From the NCBI RefSeq assembly GCF_037203705.1, contig NZ_JBBCAT010000001.1, positions 1,771,418 to 1,835,417 on the forward strand: DNA of 64,000 nucleotides, written 5' to 3'. Shown piece by piece: positions 17,897 through 28,745 of this stretch; position 1 is the stretch's first letter, and every line of letters starts with the position of its first letter. The DNA is from Prosthecomicrobium sp. N25 (GTDB lineage Bacteria > Pseudomonadota > Alphaproteobacteria > Rhizobiales > Ancalomicrobiaceae). Below the pieces are notes generated by a model. That model saw only the letters and a program-made list of their open reading frames with translations. It had not been told where the DNA came from and searched no databases. The translations under genes were made by a program, and so were the position numbers.

Positions 17897-19621
17897 ATGA
17901 CCGACACGCTCCTGATCGCGATCGCGCAGCTGAACCCGACCGTCGGCGATGTCGCCGGAAACCTCGCCAAGGCCCGGGCGGCGCGTGCGGAGGCTGCGCG
18001 GCTCGGGGCGGACCTCGTGGTCTATCCGGAGCTCTTCATCTCCGGCTACCCGCCCGAGGACCTGGTCCTGAAGCCCGCCTTCCAGGCCGCCTGCATGCGC
18101 GCCGTCGAGGATCTCGCGGCCGATACGGCGGACGGCGGGCCGGCCGCGCTCGTGGGGTCCCCCTGGCGCGACGGCGAGCGGCTGCACAACGCGGTGGCGC
18201 TTGTCGCCGGCGGCAAGGTCGAGACCGTCCGCTTCAAGGTCGACCTGCCCAACTACGGCCCCTTCGACGAGAAGCGCGTCTTCTCCGCCGGTCCGTTGCC
18301 GGGCCCCGTGATGGTCAAGGGCGTGCGCCTCGGCGTGCCGATCTGCGAGGACATCTGGACCGACGAGGTCACCGAGTGCCTGATGGAGACCGGTGCCGAG
18401 ATCCTGCTCGTGCCCAACGGGTCTCCCTACTGGCGCGACAAGCCCGACGAGCGCGTGGGCGTGGCGGTCGCCCGCGTGGTGGAGACCCACCTTCCGCTCG
18501 TCTACGTCAACCAGGTCGGCGGCCAGGACGAACTCGTGTTCGACGGCGCCTCCTTCGGGCTCGACGCCGACCGGCGCCTCGCCTTCCAGATGCCGGCCTT
18601 CCGGGAGGACGTGGCCCTCGTCGAATATGTGCGCGACGGCGACGGCTGGCGTTGCGCCCGCGGCCCCATGGCGAGCGTGCCGGTCGCCGACGAGGCCGAC
18701 TGGCAGGCCTGCGTGCTGGGCCTGCGCGACTATGTCGGCAAGAACCGCTTCCCCGGCGTGGTGCTCGGCCTCTCCGGCGGCATCGACAGCGCGGTCGTCG
18801 CCGCCATGGCGGTCGACGCCCTCGGCCCGGCCCGAGTCCACTGCATCATGCTGCCCTACCGCTACACCTCCTCGGAGAGTCTGTCGGACGCCGAGGCCTG
18901 CGCCAGGGCGCTCGGGGTACGCTACGACGTCGTCCCGATCGCCCCAGCGGTCGAGGGCTTCGAGGCCCTGCTCGCCCCGCTCTTCGCCGGCACCAATCGC
19001 GACATCACCGAGGAGAACTTGCAGTCCCGGACCCGCGGCACGATCCTGATGGCCGTGTCCAACAAGTACGGCGCCATGGTGCTGACCACCGGCAACAAGT
19101 CGGAGATGTCGGTCGGCTACGCCACCCTCTACGGCGACATGAACGGGGGATTCAACCCCATCAAGGACCTCTATAAGATGCAGGTCTTCGCGCTCGCCCG
19201 CTGGCGCAACGCGAACCGGCCCGACGGGATGCTCGGCCCGTCCGGGGAGGTGATCCCGCACAACATCATCGCCAAGGCGCCTTCCGCGGAACTGCGCGAG
19301 AACCAGCGCGACGAGGACTCCCTGCCCCCCTATCCGGTCCTCGACGCCGTGCTGGAGCGCCTCGTCGAACACGAGCGGCCGATCGCCGACATCGTCGCCG
19401 AGGGCTACCCGGCCGACATCGTCCGCCGCGTCGAGAGCCTGCTGCGGGTCGCCGAGTACAAGCGGCGCCAGGCGGCTCCCGGCGTGAAGATCACCCGCAA
19501 GAACTTCGGCCGGGACCGGCGCTACCCGATCACCAACGGCTTCCGCGACCCCGGCGTCCCCGTCGTCTTCGGCAAGAGCGCCAAGGCGCGGCTGCCGCAG
19601 GGCGACCGGGGCGATTTCTGA
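17897..19621 (+). CDS. nadE: Glutamine-dependent NAD+ synthetase
   Basis: Last step of NAD synthesis, amidating deamido-NAD with glutamine as the nitrogen source. The 574-residue two-domain protein has an N-terminal nitrilase-type glutaminase with the Glu (V-Y-P-E-L-F), Lys (V-D-L-P-N-Y-G region) and Cys (V-P-I-C-E-D-I-W) triad, and a C-terminal synthetase with the P-loop L-S-G-G-I-D-S-A-V near residue 295. Start at the ATG at 17897; the upstream in-frame ATG at 17846 would add a Pro-rich stretch. A small membrane protein gene follows after 16 bp. Confidence 0.94.
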   Translation: MTDTLLIAIAQLNPTVGDVAGNLAKARAARAEAARLGADLVVYPELFISGYPPEDLVLKPAFQAACMRAVEDLAADTADGGPAALVGSPWRDGERLHNAVALVAGGKVETVRFKVDLPNYGPFDEKRVFSAGPLPGPVMVKGVRLGVPICEDIWTDEVTECLMETGAEILLVPNGSPYWRDKPDERVGVAVARVVETHLPLVYVNQVGGQDELVFDGASFGLDADRRLAFQMPAFREDVALVEYVRDGDGWRCARGPMASVPVADEADWQACVLGLRDYVGKNRFPGVVLGLSGGIDSAVVAAMAVDALGPARVHCIMLPYRYTSSESLSDAEACARALGVRYDVVPIAPAVEGFEALLAPLFAGTNRDITEENLQSRTRGTILMAVSNKYGAMVLTTGNKSEMSVGYATLYGDMNGGFNPIKDLYKMQVFALARWRNANRPDGMLGPSGEVIPHNIIAKAPSAELRENQRDEDSLPPYPVLDAVLERLVEHERPIADIVAEGYPADIVRRVESLLRVAEYKRRQAAPGVKITRKNFGRDRRYPITNGFRDPGVPVVFGKSAKARLPQGDRGDF

Positions 19622-19637
19622 AGAAGGCGCCATCCCC

Positions 19638-19925
19638 GTGTTCGGCCTCTCCGCCTGCGCCTCGTCCCTGATCGTGCTCTTCGTCATCGCGGTGCTGACG
19701 GGGTTCGGGATGCTGATCGTGGTCATGGGCTACCTGAGGCTCCTGCGCGAATCCGGGAAGATGTCCTTCTGGGCCGTCGCGACCTCCTTCCCGCTCTTCG
19801 CCCGCGGACATTTCGGCGAACGCCTCGAAGTCCCGCGGCGCCGGCTCGCCACCATCGCCTCCGTGGTCTTCCTGCTTTTCGCCGTCCTCCTCCTGTCGAT
19901 CGCCGCCCGTACGGTCACCTGCTGA
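19638..19925 (+). CDS. Small two-helix membrane protein, unknown
   Basis: A 95-residue protein from a GTG start with two clear TM helices: residues 8-32 (very hydrophobic, V-L-F-V-I-A-V-L) and 73-90 ([10 protein letters not shown]). The amphipathic loop between them is basic. No family recognised. It fits neatly between nadE and gltX (16 and 32 bp gaps) on the same strand, which supports its being real. Confidence 0.6.
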   Translation: MFGLSACASSLIVLFVIAVLTGFGMLIVVMGYLRLLRESGKMSFWAVATSFPLFARGHFGERLEVPRRRLATIASVVFLLFAVLLLSIAARTVTC

Positions 19926-19957
19926 CCCGCCCCGCCCCCCGCCCGGATCCGCGCCCC

Positions 19958-21313
19958 GTGACCGTCACCGTCCGCTTCGCCCCGTCCCCGACCGGCCTGA
20001 TCCACATCGGCAACGTCCGGTCGGCGTTGCACAACTGGCTCTTCGCCCTGCAGCATGGCGGCCGCTTCGTGCTGCGCTTCGATGACACCGACCGGGAACG
20101 CTCGCGCGTCGAGTACATGGAGGCGATCGAGCGCGACCTGCGCTGGCTCGGCGTCGAGCCGCACCGGATCGTCCGCCAGTCCGACCGCGACGGCATCTAT
20201 GCGGCCGCCGCGGACCGCCTGAAGGCCATGGGCCGGCTCTATCCCTGCTACGAGACGGCCGACGAACTGGAGCGCCGGCGCAAGCGCCAGCTCGCCCGCG
20301 GCCTGCCGCCGATCTACGACCGCGCGGCCCTGTCGCTGACCGACGAGGACCGGGTCCACCTGGAGGCGGAGGGCCGGCATCCACACTGGCGCTTCCGCCT
20401 GGATGGCCGCCCGGTGACCTGGATCGACCTCGTCCGCGGCGAGCAGACCGTCGACACCGCGTCCCTGTCCGACCCGGTGCTGATCCGCGCCGACGGCACC
20501 TGGCTCTATACGCTCCCCTCGGTGGTCGACGACATCGACCTCGGCATCACCCACGTGATCCGCGGCGAGGACCACGTCACCAACACCGGGGCGCAGATCG
20601 AGATCTTCGAGGCCCTCGGCGGACCAGTCCCGACCTTCGCGCACACCAACCTCATTGCCACGACGACCGGCGAGGCGCTCTCGAAGCGCCTCGGGTCCCT
20701 GTCGGTGGCTTCGCTGCGCGAAGCCGGCTACGAGCCGATGACGGTCGCCTCCCTGGCGGTCCTGATCGGCACCTCGGACGAGATCCACCCCTGGCCGGAC
20801 CTCCCCGGCCTCGCCGCCCACATGGACCTGGCCCACGTGTCCGGCTCGACCGCCAGGTTCGATCCCCACGAGCTCGACGTCCTGAACGCCCGCCTGGTCC
20901 ACGCCCTGGACTACGCAGCGGTCGAGGACCGCCTGGCCGCGTTGGGCGTGAACGCGGGCGCCGGGGTCGATCCGGCCGTCTTCTGGGAGGTGGTCCGCCC
21001 GAACCTGACCCGCGTCGCCGAGGCGGCCGACTGGTGGCGGATCGTCGTCGAAGGGCCGGACCGGTCCCCGGCCGGCCGAGAGGCCGCCGACCCGGCGTTC
21101 CTGGCCGAGGCCCGGAGGCTGCTCCCGCCTGAACCCTGGGACGAGACCACCTGGGCCGCCTGGACGAAGGCCGTGGGGATCGCGACGGGCCGGAAGGGGC
21201 GCGAGCTGTTCCTGCCCCTGCGCCTCGCCCTCACGGGCCGGGATCACGGACCGGAGCTGAAGCGGCTCCTGCCGCTCATCGGGTGGCGAAGAACTTCGGC
21301 CCGACTACCCTGA
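19958..21313 (+). CDS. gltX: Glutamate-tRNA ligase
   Basis: Charges tRNA with glutamate. The 451-residue class I synthetase starts with a GTG at 19958. It has the HIGH-type motif in [15 protein letters not shown] (residues 5-20), the G-E-D-H block ([11 protein letters not shown]), and the KMSKS equivalent L-S-K-R-L-G-S near residue 240. Alphaproteobacteria often carry two GltX proteins, one mischarging tRNA-Gln; which one this is cannot be told here. Its 3' end overlaps the convergent DUF2865 gene by 38 bp. Confidence 0.93.
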   Translation: MTVTVRFAPSPTGLIHIGNVRSALHNWLFALQHGGRFVLRFDDTDRERSRVEYMEAIERDLRWLGVEPHRIVRQSDRDGIYAAAADRLKAMGRLYPCYETADELERRRKRQLARGLPPIYDRAALSLTDEDRVHLEAEGRHPHWRFRLDGRPVTWIDLVRGEQTVDTASLSDPVLIRADGTWLYTLPSVVDDIDLGITHVIRGEDHVTNTGAQIEIFEALGGPVPTFAHTNLIATTTGEALSKRLGSLSVASLREAGYEPMTVASLAVLIGTSDEIHPWPDLPGLAAHMDLAHVSGSTARFDPHELDVLNARLVHALDYAAVEDRLAALGVNAGAGVDPAVFWEVVRPNLTRVAEAADWWRIVVEGPDRSPAGREAADPAFLAEARRLLPPEPWDETTWAAWTKAVGIATGRKGRELFLPLRLALTGRDHGPELKRLLPLIGWRRTSARLP

Positions 21314-22544
21314 CGCTGCGCGGTGCGGACGGGTCCGTCTTGGCGGCCGCCTCGCCGGGGGCCGTCTTCTCGACCGCGACCGGCGTGAAGTTCGCGGCCG
21401 CGTTGAAGAGCGTGTCCGGGTCCTCGTCCCACTCGGGCTTGGCCTGCGGCACCGGCAGGTCGGCCCGGATGTCGCCCACCTTCACCGTGGCGGATGCCGA
21501 GGTGGCGCCTTCCTCCGAGCTGAGATTGACGGGCAGCAGGGTCGGATCCGGCCGGCCGCATCCGCAGCCCGAGACGTACTGGGTCCGGTACCGCATCGCG
21601 TTGGGGATCTTGGTGTAGGGCTGCTGGCTGTCGTCGGCCGAGACCGCGGTCTCGCTGTCGGTGCCGGTCGGATGCGCGAAGAGGCGGGTCTCCGCGCCCG
21701 GGCAGCGGGCCCGGCAGATGTCCGAATCGGTGGCGAAGCGCGACCGGCTCGTCGAGTAGGAGATCGGGAAGTAGTAGCCGTCGCACATGCGCACGCACAG
21801 CGTCCGGTAGCCGCCGGAGCCGTCCGCGCTGCCCCCTTCACCCTCGAGTTCGCCCGAACCGGGGCGGTCCGACATCTCGTCCGGGTCGACGACGCCCGGC
21901 GGGCGTTCGCCGAAGAGGGTGCCGAAGAGCCCGCCCTGGCGGGGCGGGGGCGCCACCGCCACCCGGGTGGGCGGGGCCGGGGACTCCAGGCGGACGATCC
22001 GCCCCGACTCGTCCTCGAAGTAGGTGACCGGTCCGCCCGGACCGTTCAACGTGAAGTAGCGCCCGCCGCGGGCGCCGGGGCCGGCGACGATCGGGGCGGT
22101 GCCGTTCTGCACCGGCTTCGCCGGGCCGGCCACGATGCTGGACCCGTCAGGGCCGCAGCCGTTCTGGCGGAGGGCGGCGATGATGCGCGCGCGATCGGCC
22201 GCCGTCGTCTCGAAGGAGGCGTTTCCGGCGCGTCGCGTCCGGGCCTCGAGGGTGGCCAGGTTGCCCTGCATCTCGGCGAGGCGGGCCTGGATGGCGGGGC
22301 ATTGCGGCGACACGGTCCCGAACAGCGTGGGCTGGCACCGCTGGCGGTAGTCGGCCATGCCGCGCGCCAGCGCGTCGCGCTGCCGGATCAGCGCATCCGA
22401 CAGGCTGTCGACCGGGGCGCCGCTGCGCTCGATGCGCTGGAGTTGCTGGACGAGCTGTTGGCAGAGCGGACTTTGCGCCTCGGCCGTGCCGGCGGCGGAT
22501 CCCGCCAGCATGGTGACCAGCACGATTGCTAGGTACCGCCGCAT
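21276..22544 (-). CDS. DUF2865 domain-containing secreted protein
   Basis: A 422-residue exported protein typical of Rhizobiales. Sec signal at residues 1-23 (ending A-E-A-Q), then a helical region (residues 25-120) with [14 protein letters not shown] low-complexity Gly/Pro middle follows, then the cysteine-rich DUF2865 core (near 250-330): [15 protein letters not shown], then D-I-C-R-A-R-C-P-G and G-C-G-C-G-R-P. Start at the ATG at 22544; the frame is open far upstream but without sense. Function is not known; the cysteines suggest periplasmic disulfides. Confidence 0.85.
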   Translation of the reverse strand: MRRYLAIVLVTMLAGSAAGTAEAQSPLCQQLVQQLQRIERSGAPVDSLSDALIRQRDALARGMADYRQRCQPTLFGTVSPQCPAIQARLAEMQGNLATLEARTRRAGNASFETTAADRARIIAALRQNGCGPDGSSIVAGPAKPVQNGTAPIVAGPGARGGRYFTLNGPGGPVTYFEDESGRIVRLESPAPPTRVAVAPPPRQGGLFGTLFGERPPGVVDPDEMSDRPGSGELEGEGGSADGSGGYRTLCVRMCDGYYFPISYSTSRSRFATDSDICRARCPGAETRLFAHPTGTDSETAVSADDSQQPYTKIPNAMRYRTQYVSGCGCGRPDPTLLPVNLSSEEGATSASATVKVGDIRADLPVPQAKPEWDEDPDTLFNAAANFTPVAVEKTAPGEAAAKTDPSAPRSVRVVGPKFFATR

Positions 22545-22793
22545 TCGCTCTGCACTCCCGATTGCCCGAGGCCCGGCATTCCGCCCGCAGCATAGCGCGT
22601 TCCGGCGCACGCCGTCACCTCGCCGGCCCCGTCCGTGCTTCGAACGCCGAAAGGGACCCGGAAGATCCAGAGCATCCGTGGCGTGGATTGACAATCCGTT
22701 CACCCTGGACTCTGCCGTCAAGGGCGCTGCGCGCCGGCTTAACCCGGCGTTCGGCCATCGCGGGTAGCCTGCGGGGAGAACGGGAGTGAAGTC

Positions 22794-24299
22794 ATGGACG
22801 GGGTTTTCGTGCAGGACGTCGCGGGCCGCCTGCACAAGACGCAGAACCGCCGTCTGCTCGCGCTCTGGGAGGCGAAGGCCGAGGGCGCCGGCGGCCCGCC
22901 CCCCTACGCCGCCTTCAGCCCGAACGAACTGGACGTCTTCGCGGATCACCTCGCGGTCGCGCAGCGCACCCCCGGGGGAGATTGGGCCTACCTCGCCTAC
23001 GGGCGCGAACTCGTCCGCTACGCCAGGATGGACTGCACCGGCCGCACGCTGGCCGAGATCGGCCACCCCGTCGCCGGCCAGATCCGGACGGCCTACGACG
23101 AGGCTTCCGGCGGCCGAACTCCCGTTCTGGTAGTGCACGAGTCCATCAAGAGCCATTACGTGCACAGCTTCGAACGGCTGGTCCTCCCGGTCGCCGGACC
23201 TTGCGGCCCGACACTGGTGGTCCAGTCCGTGCCCCTGGTGCTGCGGCAGGACCTCCTGGAGTCCATCCTGCAGTCCGGCACGGCCGCCCTCTTCGCCTGC
23301 TCGCCGGTACTCGGCCCCGACGGCACGCTCGTCGACCTGGCGATCGTGGTCTCCAACGGCGCCGCCGCCACGCTGGTCGGCGCGGGGGCGGGCGAACCCG
23401 TCCGCGGATCCCTGTCCGGCCTGATCGGCAATCACGCCGACCACGACCTCCTCGACTACTGCGCGCTGGTGCTCGCCAACGGGACGCCCGCCCGCATCGA
23501 GTGCGAGTGCGACATCGGCGGACTGCGCAGCCTGTTCGAGATCGCCATCTCCCGCTTCGACGGCGGCCTGACGCTAATGCTGTCCGACCTCGGCGAGCTC
23601 CGCCGGGCCTACAAGGAACTGGAGCGGCAGAAGGCCGAACTCGTCTCCGCCAACCGTCTCCTGGAAACCCAGGCCACCAGCCTCGCCGTCCTGGCCCGCG
23701 ACATGGAGACGGCGCGCCTCGCCCTGGACGAGGAGATCGCCCAGAAGAACGCCCTTGAGGCGGAGCTGCGCCGGCTCGCCAGCACGGACGACCTGACCGG
23801 CACCATGAACCGCCGCGCCTTCCTGGAGGAGGTCCGCCGCGAGGTGGCCCGGTCGGCGCGCTACGGCAACCCCGTCTCCCTGGTCGCCCTCGACCTCGAC
23901 CGCTTCAAGCAGATCAACGACGGCTTCGGCCATGCCGCCGGCGACGAGGTCCTGCGCCTGGTGGCCGGCGCCCTCTCGGCCACGATTCGGGTCGGCATCG
24001 ACGAGATCGGCCGCCTCGGTGGCGAGGAATTCGGCGTCATCCTGCCCGAGACCGGACAGGAGGGGGCCCTGCAGGCGGCCGAACGCATGCGCCAGGCGGT
24101 CGAGGACATCGCCCTCGAACTGGGAGGCCGTCCGATCCCGGTCTCGGCGAGCTTCGGCGTCGCCGGATGGCGCCCGGACGAGACCATCGAGGGCTGGATG
24201 GGCCGGGCCGACGCCGCGCTCTACCGGGCCAAGTCCGAAGGCCGCAACCGCGTGATCCGCGCCGAGGATCCGCCGCTTCCTGCCCCGCGCGCCGCCTGA
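22794..24299 (+). CDS. Diguanylate cyclase with N-terminal PAS-like sensor
   Basis: A 501-residue soluble c-di-GMP synthase. N-terminal region (about 20-150) has the PAS-like pattern seen in alphaproteobacterial proteins (Y-G-R-E-L-V-R-Y-A-R-M-D-C-T-G). A second sensor-like segment follows (155-255), then a coiled coil (265-330: L-E-R-Q-K-A-E-L) and GGDEF (335-490) with L-T-G-T-M-N-R-R, D-L-D-R-F-K-Q-I-N-D and L-G-G-E-E-F near residue 408. No EAL domain follows. The RxxD inhibitory site is not in register. A TTAACC half-site lies about 55 bp upstream. Confidence 0.9.
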   Translation: MDGVFVQDVAGRLHKTQNRRLLALWEAKAEGAGGPPPYAAFSPNELDVFADHLAVAQRTPGGDWAYLAYGRELVRYARMDCTGRTLAEIGHPVAGQIRTAYDEASGGRTPVLVVHESIKSHYVHSFERLVLPVAGPCGPTLVVQSVPLVLRQDLLESILQSGTAALFACSPVLGPDGTLVDLAIVVSNGAAATLVGAGAGEPVRGSLSGLIGNHADHDLLDYCALVLANGTPARIECECDIGGLRSLFEIAISRFDGGLTLMLSDLGELRRAYKELERQKAELVSANRLLETQATSLAVLARDMETARLALDEEIAQKNALEAELRRLASTDDLTGTMNRRAFLEEVRREVARSARYGNPVSLVALDLDRFKQINDGFGHAAGDEVLRLVAGALSATIRVGIDEIGRLGGEEFGVILPETGQEGALQAAERMRQAVEDIALELGGRPIPVSASFGVAGWRPDETIEGWMGRADAALYRAKSEGRNRVIRAEDPPLPAPRAA

Positions 24300-24360
24300 G
24301 GCCTCGCAGCAGCCGGGCCCGCACCCCATATTGGCTCCGTCGACCACCGGAGCCCGCCCC

Positions 24361-24888
24361 ATGCCGAAGCCGTACCTGTCAGCCCTCCTCGGCGCCGCCG
24401 CCCTCGCGATGGCGGGCCTCCTCGCGACGTCGCCGGCCCGCGCGGCCGACGAGCCGGACCTCATCTTCAAGAAGTCCACCGTCTTCAAGCTCCTGACGCC
24501 GGACCACAAGCTCGCCGTCTACGGCATCGACGACCCGGACGTGGACGGCGTGGCCTGCCACTACACCGTCCCCGAGAAGGGCGGCGTGGAAGGCCTCTTC
24601 GGCGTGGCCGAGGAGGTTTCGGACATCTCTCTCGCCTGCCGCCAGATCGGCCCAATCAAGTTCAAGGCCAAGACCGAGCAGGGTGCCGAGGTCTTCCGAG
24701 CCCGCCGTTCCCTGATCTTCAAGAAGATGCAGATCGTCCGCGGCTGCGACGCCAAGCGCAACGTGCTCGTCTACATGGTCTACACCGACAAGATCATCGA
24801 GGGCAGCCCCAAGAACTCCACGAGCTCCGTCCCCCTCATGCCCTGGGGCGACGAGGCCCCGCCCCGCTGTGGCGACTGGGTGAAGTGA
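24361..24888 (+). CDS. creA: CreA family secreted protein
   Basis: A 175-residue exported protein of the CreA family, whose function is unsettled. Signal peptide at residues 1-29 (ending A-R-A-A-D). The mature domain has the family landmarks K-L-A-V-Y-G-I-D-D-P-D-V-D-G-V-A-C-H (near 60), D-I-S-L-A-C-R-Q-I-G-P-I (near 95), F-K-K-M-Q-I-V-R-G-C-D (near 125) and Y-T-D-K-I-I-E-G-S-P. Start at the ATG at 24361. It is the last native-looking gene before the AT-rich stretch. Confidence 0.9.
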   Translation: MPKPYLSALLGAAALAMAGLLATSPARAADEPDLIFKKSTVFKLLTPDHKLAVYGIDDPDVDGVACHYTVPEKGGVEGLFGVAEEVSDISLACRQIGPIKFKAKTEQGAEVFRARRSLIFKKMQIVRGCDAKRNVLVYMVYTDKIIEGSPKNSTSSVPLMPWGDEAPPRCGDWVK

Positions 24889-25032
24889 CTCCCCCCCAAG
24901 GGCTCGACCGCCGCCACGCCGAGCGCCCGCGCGCAGTCGGCCATGCGGCGGTCGAAGGCGCGTGTCCCGGCACTCAAGGGGGTAGCCGTAGCCGGAGTAG
25001 TGGGAGAATTAGGATCCGAATGCCGTCATACC

Positions 25033-26028
25033 TCAATAATGGACCCCGTCGAAGACGTTGATATCAGGAAAGGAAGCGCTGTATTCACCTTTGGTTGTCT
25101 TCATGGGTCTAGCAAATAATTTTAAATCTCTTCGAATCTTGAGTGCGGTATCCAGATCTTCACCGCTCCTTCTCAGATCACCGCTTTCGCGGAATGCGTG
25201 ACTGCGATAGTAGTAGGCGAGCGCAAAGTCAGGCTTAAGCTCGATTGCGGCTGTAAAGTCCGCGATGGCCCGCTTGTACTCATGTTTCCATGCGAAATGA
25301 TTGGCACGATTGTAGTATGTCACGGCAAAGCCGGGATCTAATTTTATAGCCGTCTCGTAGTCCATGAAAGCAAGGTCATCCCGATCCAGAGAATGCCAGA
25401 CGCCAGCGCGGTTGACGTAAGGGATCGCTGATTCGGGCATAAGACTAATCGCCTTGTTGAAATCGTCGAGGGACCGACGGATCTTATCAAGACCGTAATT
25501 CATGCCCCGATTGTTATAGGCGGCTGCGTATGTGGGCATAAGTTTGATGGCAGAACTATAGTCATTAATTGCCAGGTCATCATCTCCAAACGAACCCGTA
25601 TGCTGCCGTCTTTCACTCAATGCGTTCCCGCGGTTAAATAGCGCAACGAAATTATGAGGATCTATTTCAATGACGGTGCTGTAATTTGTGACAGCTAAAT
25701 TGTACTCTGCAATCATGCTATACGTGAGGGCTTGGCCAATCAGTGCTTTGATGTGCTTACTATCTATTTTCAACGCCTTCTTGTAGTACGAAATCGACCC
25801 CCGATAGTATTCTTTGTTTCTATATGAACGCCCAAGATTTGTGAACACTTCTTTCAAGGTCGACCTGGGAATTGTTCTGCTTTTGAGGGCTGCAGTGCAG
25901 GCCGGGATAGAAATTTCAGGGTCGGAGTTCATGCAGTCATCAAGTTCGGCGCCGGAGGCCTCCGAAATCATGGCGCTGCCACAGCAAACCAGCACTAGGG
26001 CATGAACGAGGATGAGGAGAATCTTCAT
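25033..26028 (-). CDS. Exported tetratricopeptide-repeat protein, probably acquired
   Basis: A 331-residue protein with a Sec signal (residues 1-28, rich in L/V, with C-C near 16) followed by about seven TPR units, for example Y-R-G-S-I-S-Y-Y-K-K-A-L-K-I-D, Y-S-A-A-I-type helices and A-L-A-Y-Y-Y-R-S-H-A-F. TPRs bind partner proteins; the partner is unknown. Base composition and codon use are strikingly unlike the surroundings: frequent AAA, ATT, TTT and TAT codons in an area near 50% G+C inside a 70% G+C genome. It starts 7 nt after the orphan antitoxin stop on the same strand. Horizontal acquisition is likely. Confidence 0.8.
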   Translation of the reverse strand: MKILLILVHALVLVCCGSAMISEASGAELDDCMNSDPEISIPACTAALKSRTIPRSTLKEVFTNLGRSYRNKEYYRGSISYYKKALKIDSKHIKALIGQALTYSMIAEYNLAVTNYSTVIEIDPHNFVALFNRGNALSERRQHTGSFGDDDLAINDYSSAIKLMPTYAAAYNNRGMNYGLDKIRRSLDDFNKAISLMPESAIPYVNRAGVWHSLDRDDLAFMDYETAIKLDPGFAVTYYNRANHFAWKHEYKRAIADFTAAIELKPDFALAYYYRSHAFRESGDLRRSGEDLDTALKIRRDLKLFARPMKTTKGEYSASFPDINVFDGVHY

Positions 26029-26035
26029 GGCGGAC

Positions 26036-26329
26036 CTAGATCCGAGCAGTTGAACCACTGAAAGTCTCGTCCCGCATCTGCCGAACCCGTTCGACGACGT
26101 CGATGTCGATCCTCGGTCCGCTCGCGAGAATCGTGTCGAGCAACGCTCGTGCCTTCGCCTGTTCGTGAGGAGCGGCCTCCTGAATGTCGGCAGGAGACGC
26201 GAACGGCACCGCGGAGAGTTCCGCGACCGGCCGTCCGTCCCGCGTGATGACGACCGCCTCGCCCGAGAGCATGAGGTCGACCAGTTCCGAGACCGTCGTC
26301 TCGCCTTCCGCGACGATGTGCATGCCCAC
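26036..26329 (-). CDS. Phd/YefM-family antitoxin, apparently without its toxin
   Basis: A 97-residue antitoxin: N-terminal Phd fold with T-V-S-E-L-V-D-L-M-L-S-G-E-A-V-V-I-T-R and D-G-R-P-V-A-E-L, then a charged C-terminal arm (residues 60-92) that would wrap a toxin. It is GC-rich like the host genome. The place where a toxin should follow is occupied by the AT-rich TPR gene. The last residues (S-G-S-T-A-R-I) and stop fall at the composition change, so the tail may be rewritten. It diverges from cysS. Confidence 0.8.
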   Translation of the reverse strand: MGMHIVAEGETTVSELVDLMLSGEAVVITRDGRPVAELSAVPFASPADIQEAAPHEQAKARALLDTILASGPRIDIDVVERVRQMRDETFSGSTARI

Positions 26330-26533
26330 ACGCGAACTCTACCATTTCCCCCGGATCCGGTCGACCGCGCCCCTTGACGCCGCTCCCGAATTCCATCACA
26401 CCCGTGACCATGACGACCGACATCGGCGCATACGCGATCGTCACGATCGCCGACATCATTTGCGGCTAGCTGAAACGCTGGCCCGGTTCCGTCTGACCTC
26501 GCGAAAGCCCAGATGAGACCCCGGCCGGCCGGC

Positions 26534-27942
<1,409 letters not shown>

Positions 27943-27946
<4 letters not shown>

Positions 27947-28335
27947 GCACGAAGGCGCTGTTCGACGGCGACCCTACTCGCCGGAACTGGCCCGATTGGC
28001 CGGCGCGGATCACGCCCGAAGTGATCGCGGGCGCGATCGGAATGTACTCCGACCTTTTGCGCAGCGCGTTCCCGAATGTGGTGGCCGCAGTCCACCCTGT
28101 CGAACCGTCCCTGCGGGAGGACGAGCCGACCCCGGACGATCTGGAGGTGGCTGTCGTCTTCGAGGACGGAGGCTGGTCCCACACGAGCCGGATCGTCGCG
28201 TTGGGCGAACTGGCCTTCGACGTCCTGATGGTGTTCGGGGTCCGGCTTCACGGCAGGCCCTATACCCGATCGGAGTGGGATCGCGGGGTCGACGGCTTTG
28301 GCAATCCGATTCGGCCTCTTCCGATCGGTGGGTAG
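27943..28335 (+). CDS. Degenerate MNT-type nucleotidyltransferase-like protein
   Basis: A 130-residue protein from a GTG overlapping the cysS stop, with GGGAGG upstream. It shows the late part of a minimal nucleotidyltransferase fold: [10 protein letters not shown] then [14 protein letters not shown]. The usual G-S-x-A-x-G and D-x-D are missing; the equivalent region reads V-H-P-V-E-P-S-L and D-L-E. It precedes a HEPN gene by 5 nt, the standard MNT-HEPN toxin-antitoxin arrangement. It may bind the HEPN partner without modifying it. Assignment rests on context plus weak similarity. Confidence 0.5.
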
Positions 28336-28340
28336 ACCAG

Positions 28341-28745
28341 ATGATGATCCGGGTTCTGCTCGACAAGGCGGGCCAATCGCTCCGTTCGGCCGAACATCTG
28401 ATGGAGGCGGCGCTCCTGGAGGGCGCGGCCAACCGAGCGTACTTCGCCATGTTCCATGCCGCCCGCGCCAGCCTTCTGAGCCTCGATCCTGCCGGGGCCG
28501 GGCGCGTTCGCAAGCATCGCTCGGTCATCGCCGGTTTCGGTCTCCTCGTCGTCCGCCCGGGCCTCGTCGGAGTGCATCTGGGGCGCTGGCTGAACGCGGC
28601 CGAGGAACTCAGGACCGAAGCGGATTACGATCCCAGGCCCCTGGACGACGCCGAACGGGTTCAGGATGCGATCGAACGGGCACGTCACTTCCTCGGCGAG
28701 GTCGCCGTTCTGCTCGAACACCGTACCACCCAGGACGCCCCATGA
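28341..28745 (+). CDS. HEPN domain-containing protein
   Basis: A 134-residue all-helical HEPN protein. The pattern L-L-D-K-A-G-Q-S-L-R-S-A-E-H-L, then A-A-N-R-A-Y-F-A-M-F-H-A-A-R-A (residues 30-45) and H-R-S-V-I-A-G-F-G near 60 matches the family often paired with MNT antitoxins. HEPN toxins are ribonucleases with an R-x4-6-H site; R-A-Y-F-A-M-F-H would fit the spacing, but whether it is catalytic is not clear. ATG at 28341; its stop overlaps the next start (ATGA). Confidence 0.8.
   Translation: MMIRVLLDKAGQSLRSAEHLMEAALLEGAANRAYFAMFHAARASLLSLDPAGAGRVRKHRSVIAGFGLLVVRPGLVGVHLGRWLNAAEELRTEADYDPRPLDDAERVQDAIERARHFLGEVAVLLEHRTTQDAP

Noticed and set aside
24978-25012. Y-S-G-Y-G-Y-P-L-E in one minus-strand frame, faintly like the start of an IS6-type transposase
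   Set aside because: Too short, no D-D-E region and no terminal inverted repeats found; the resemblance is probably chance.
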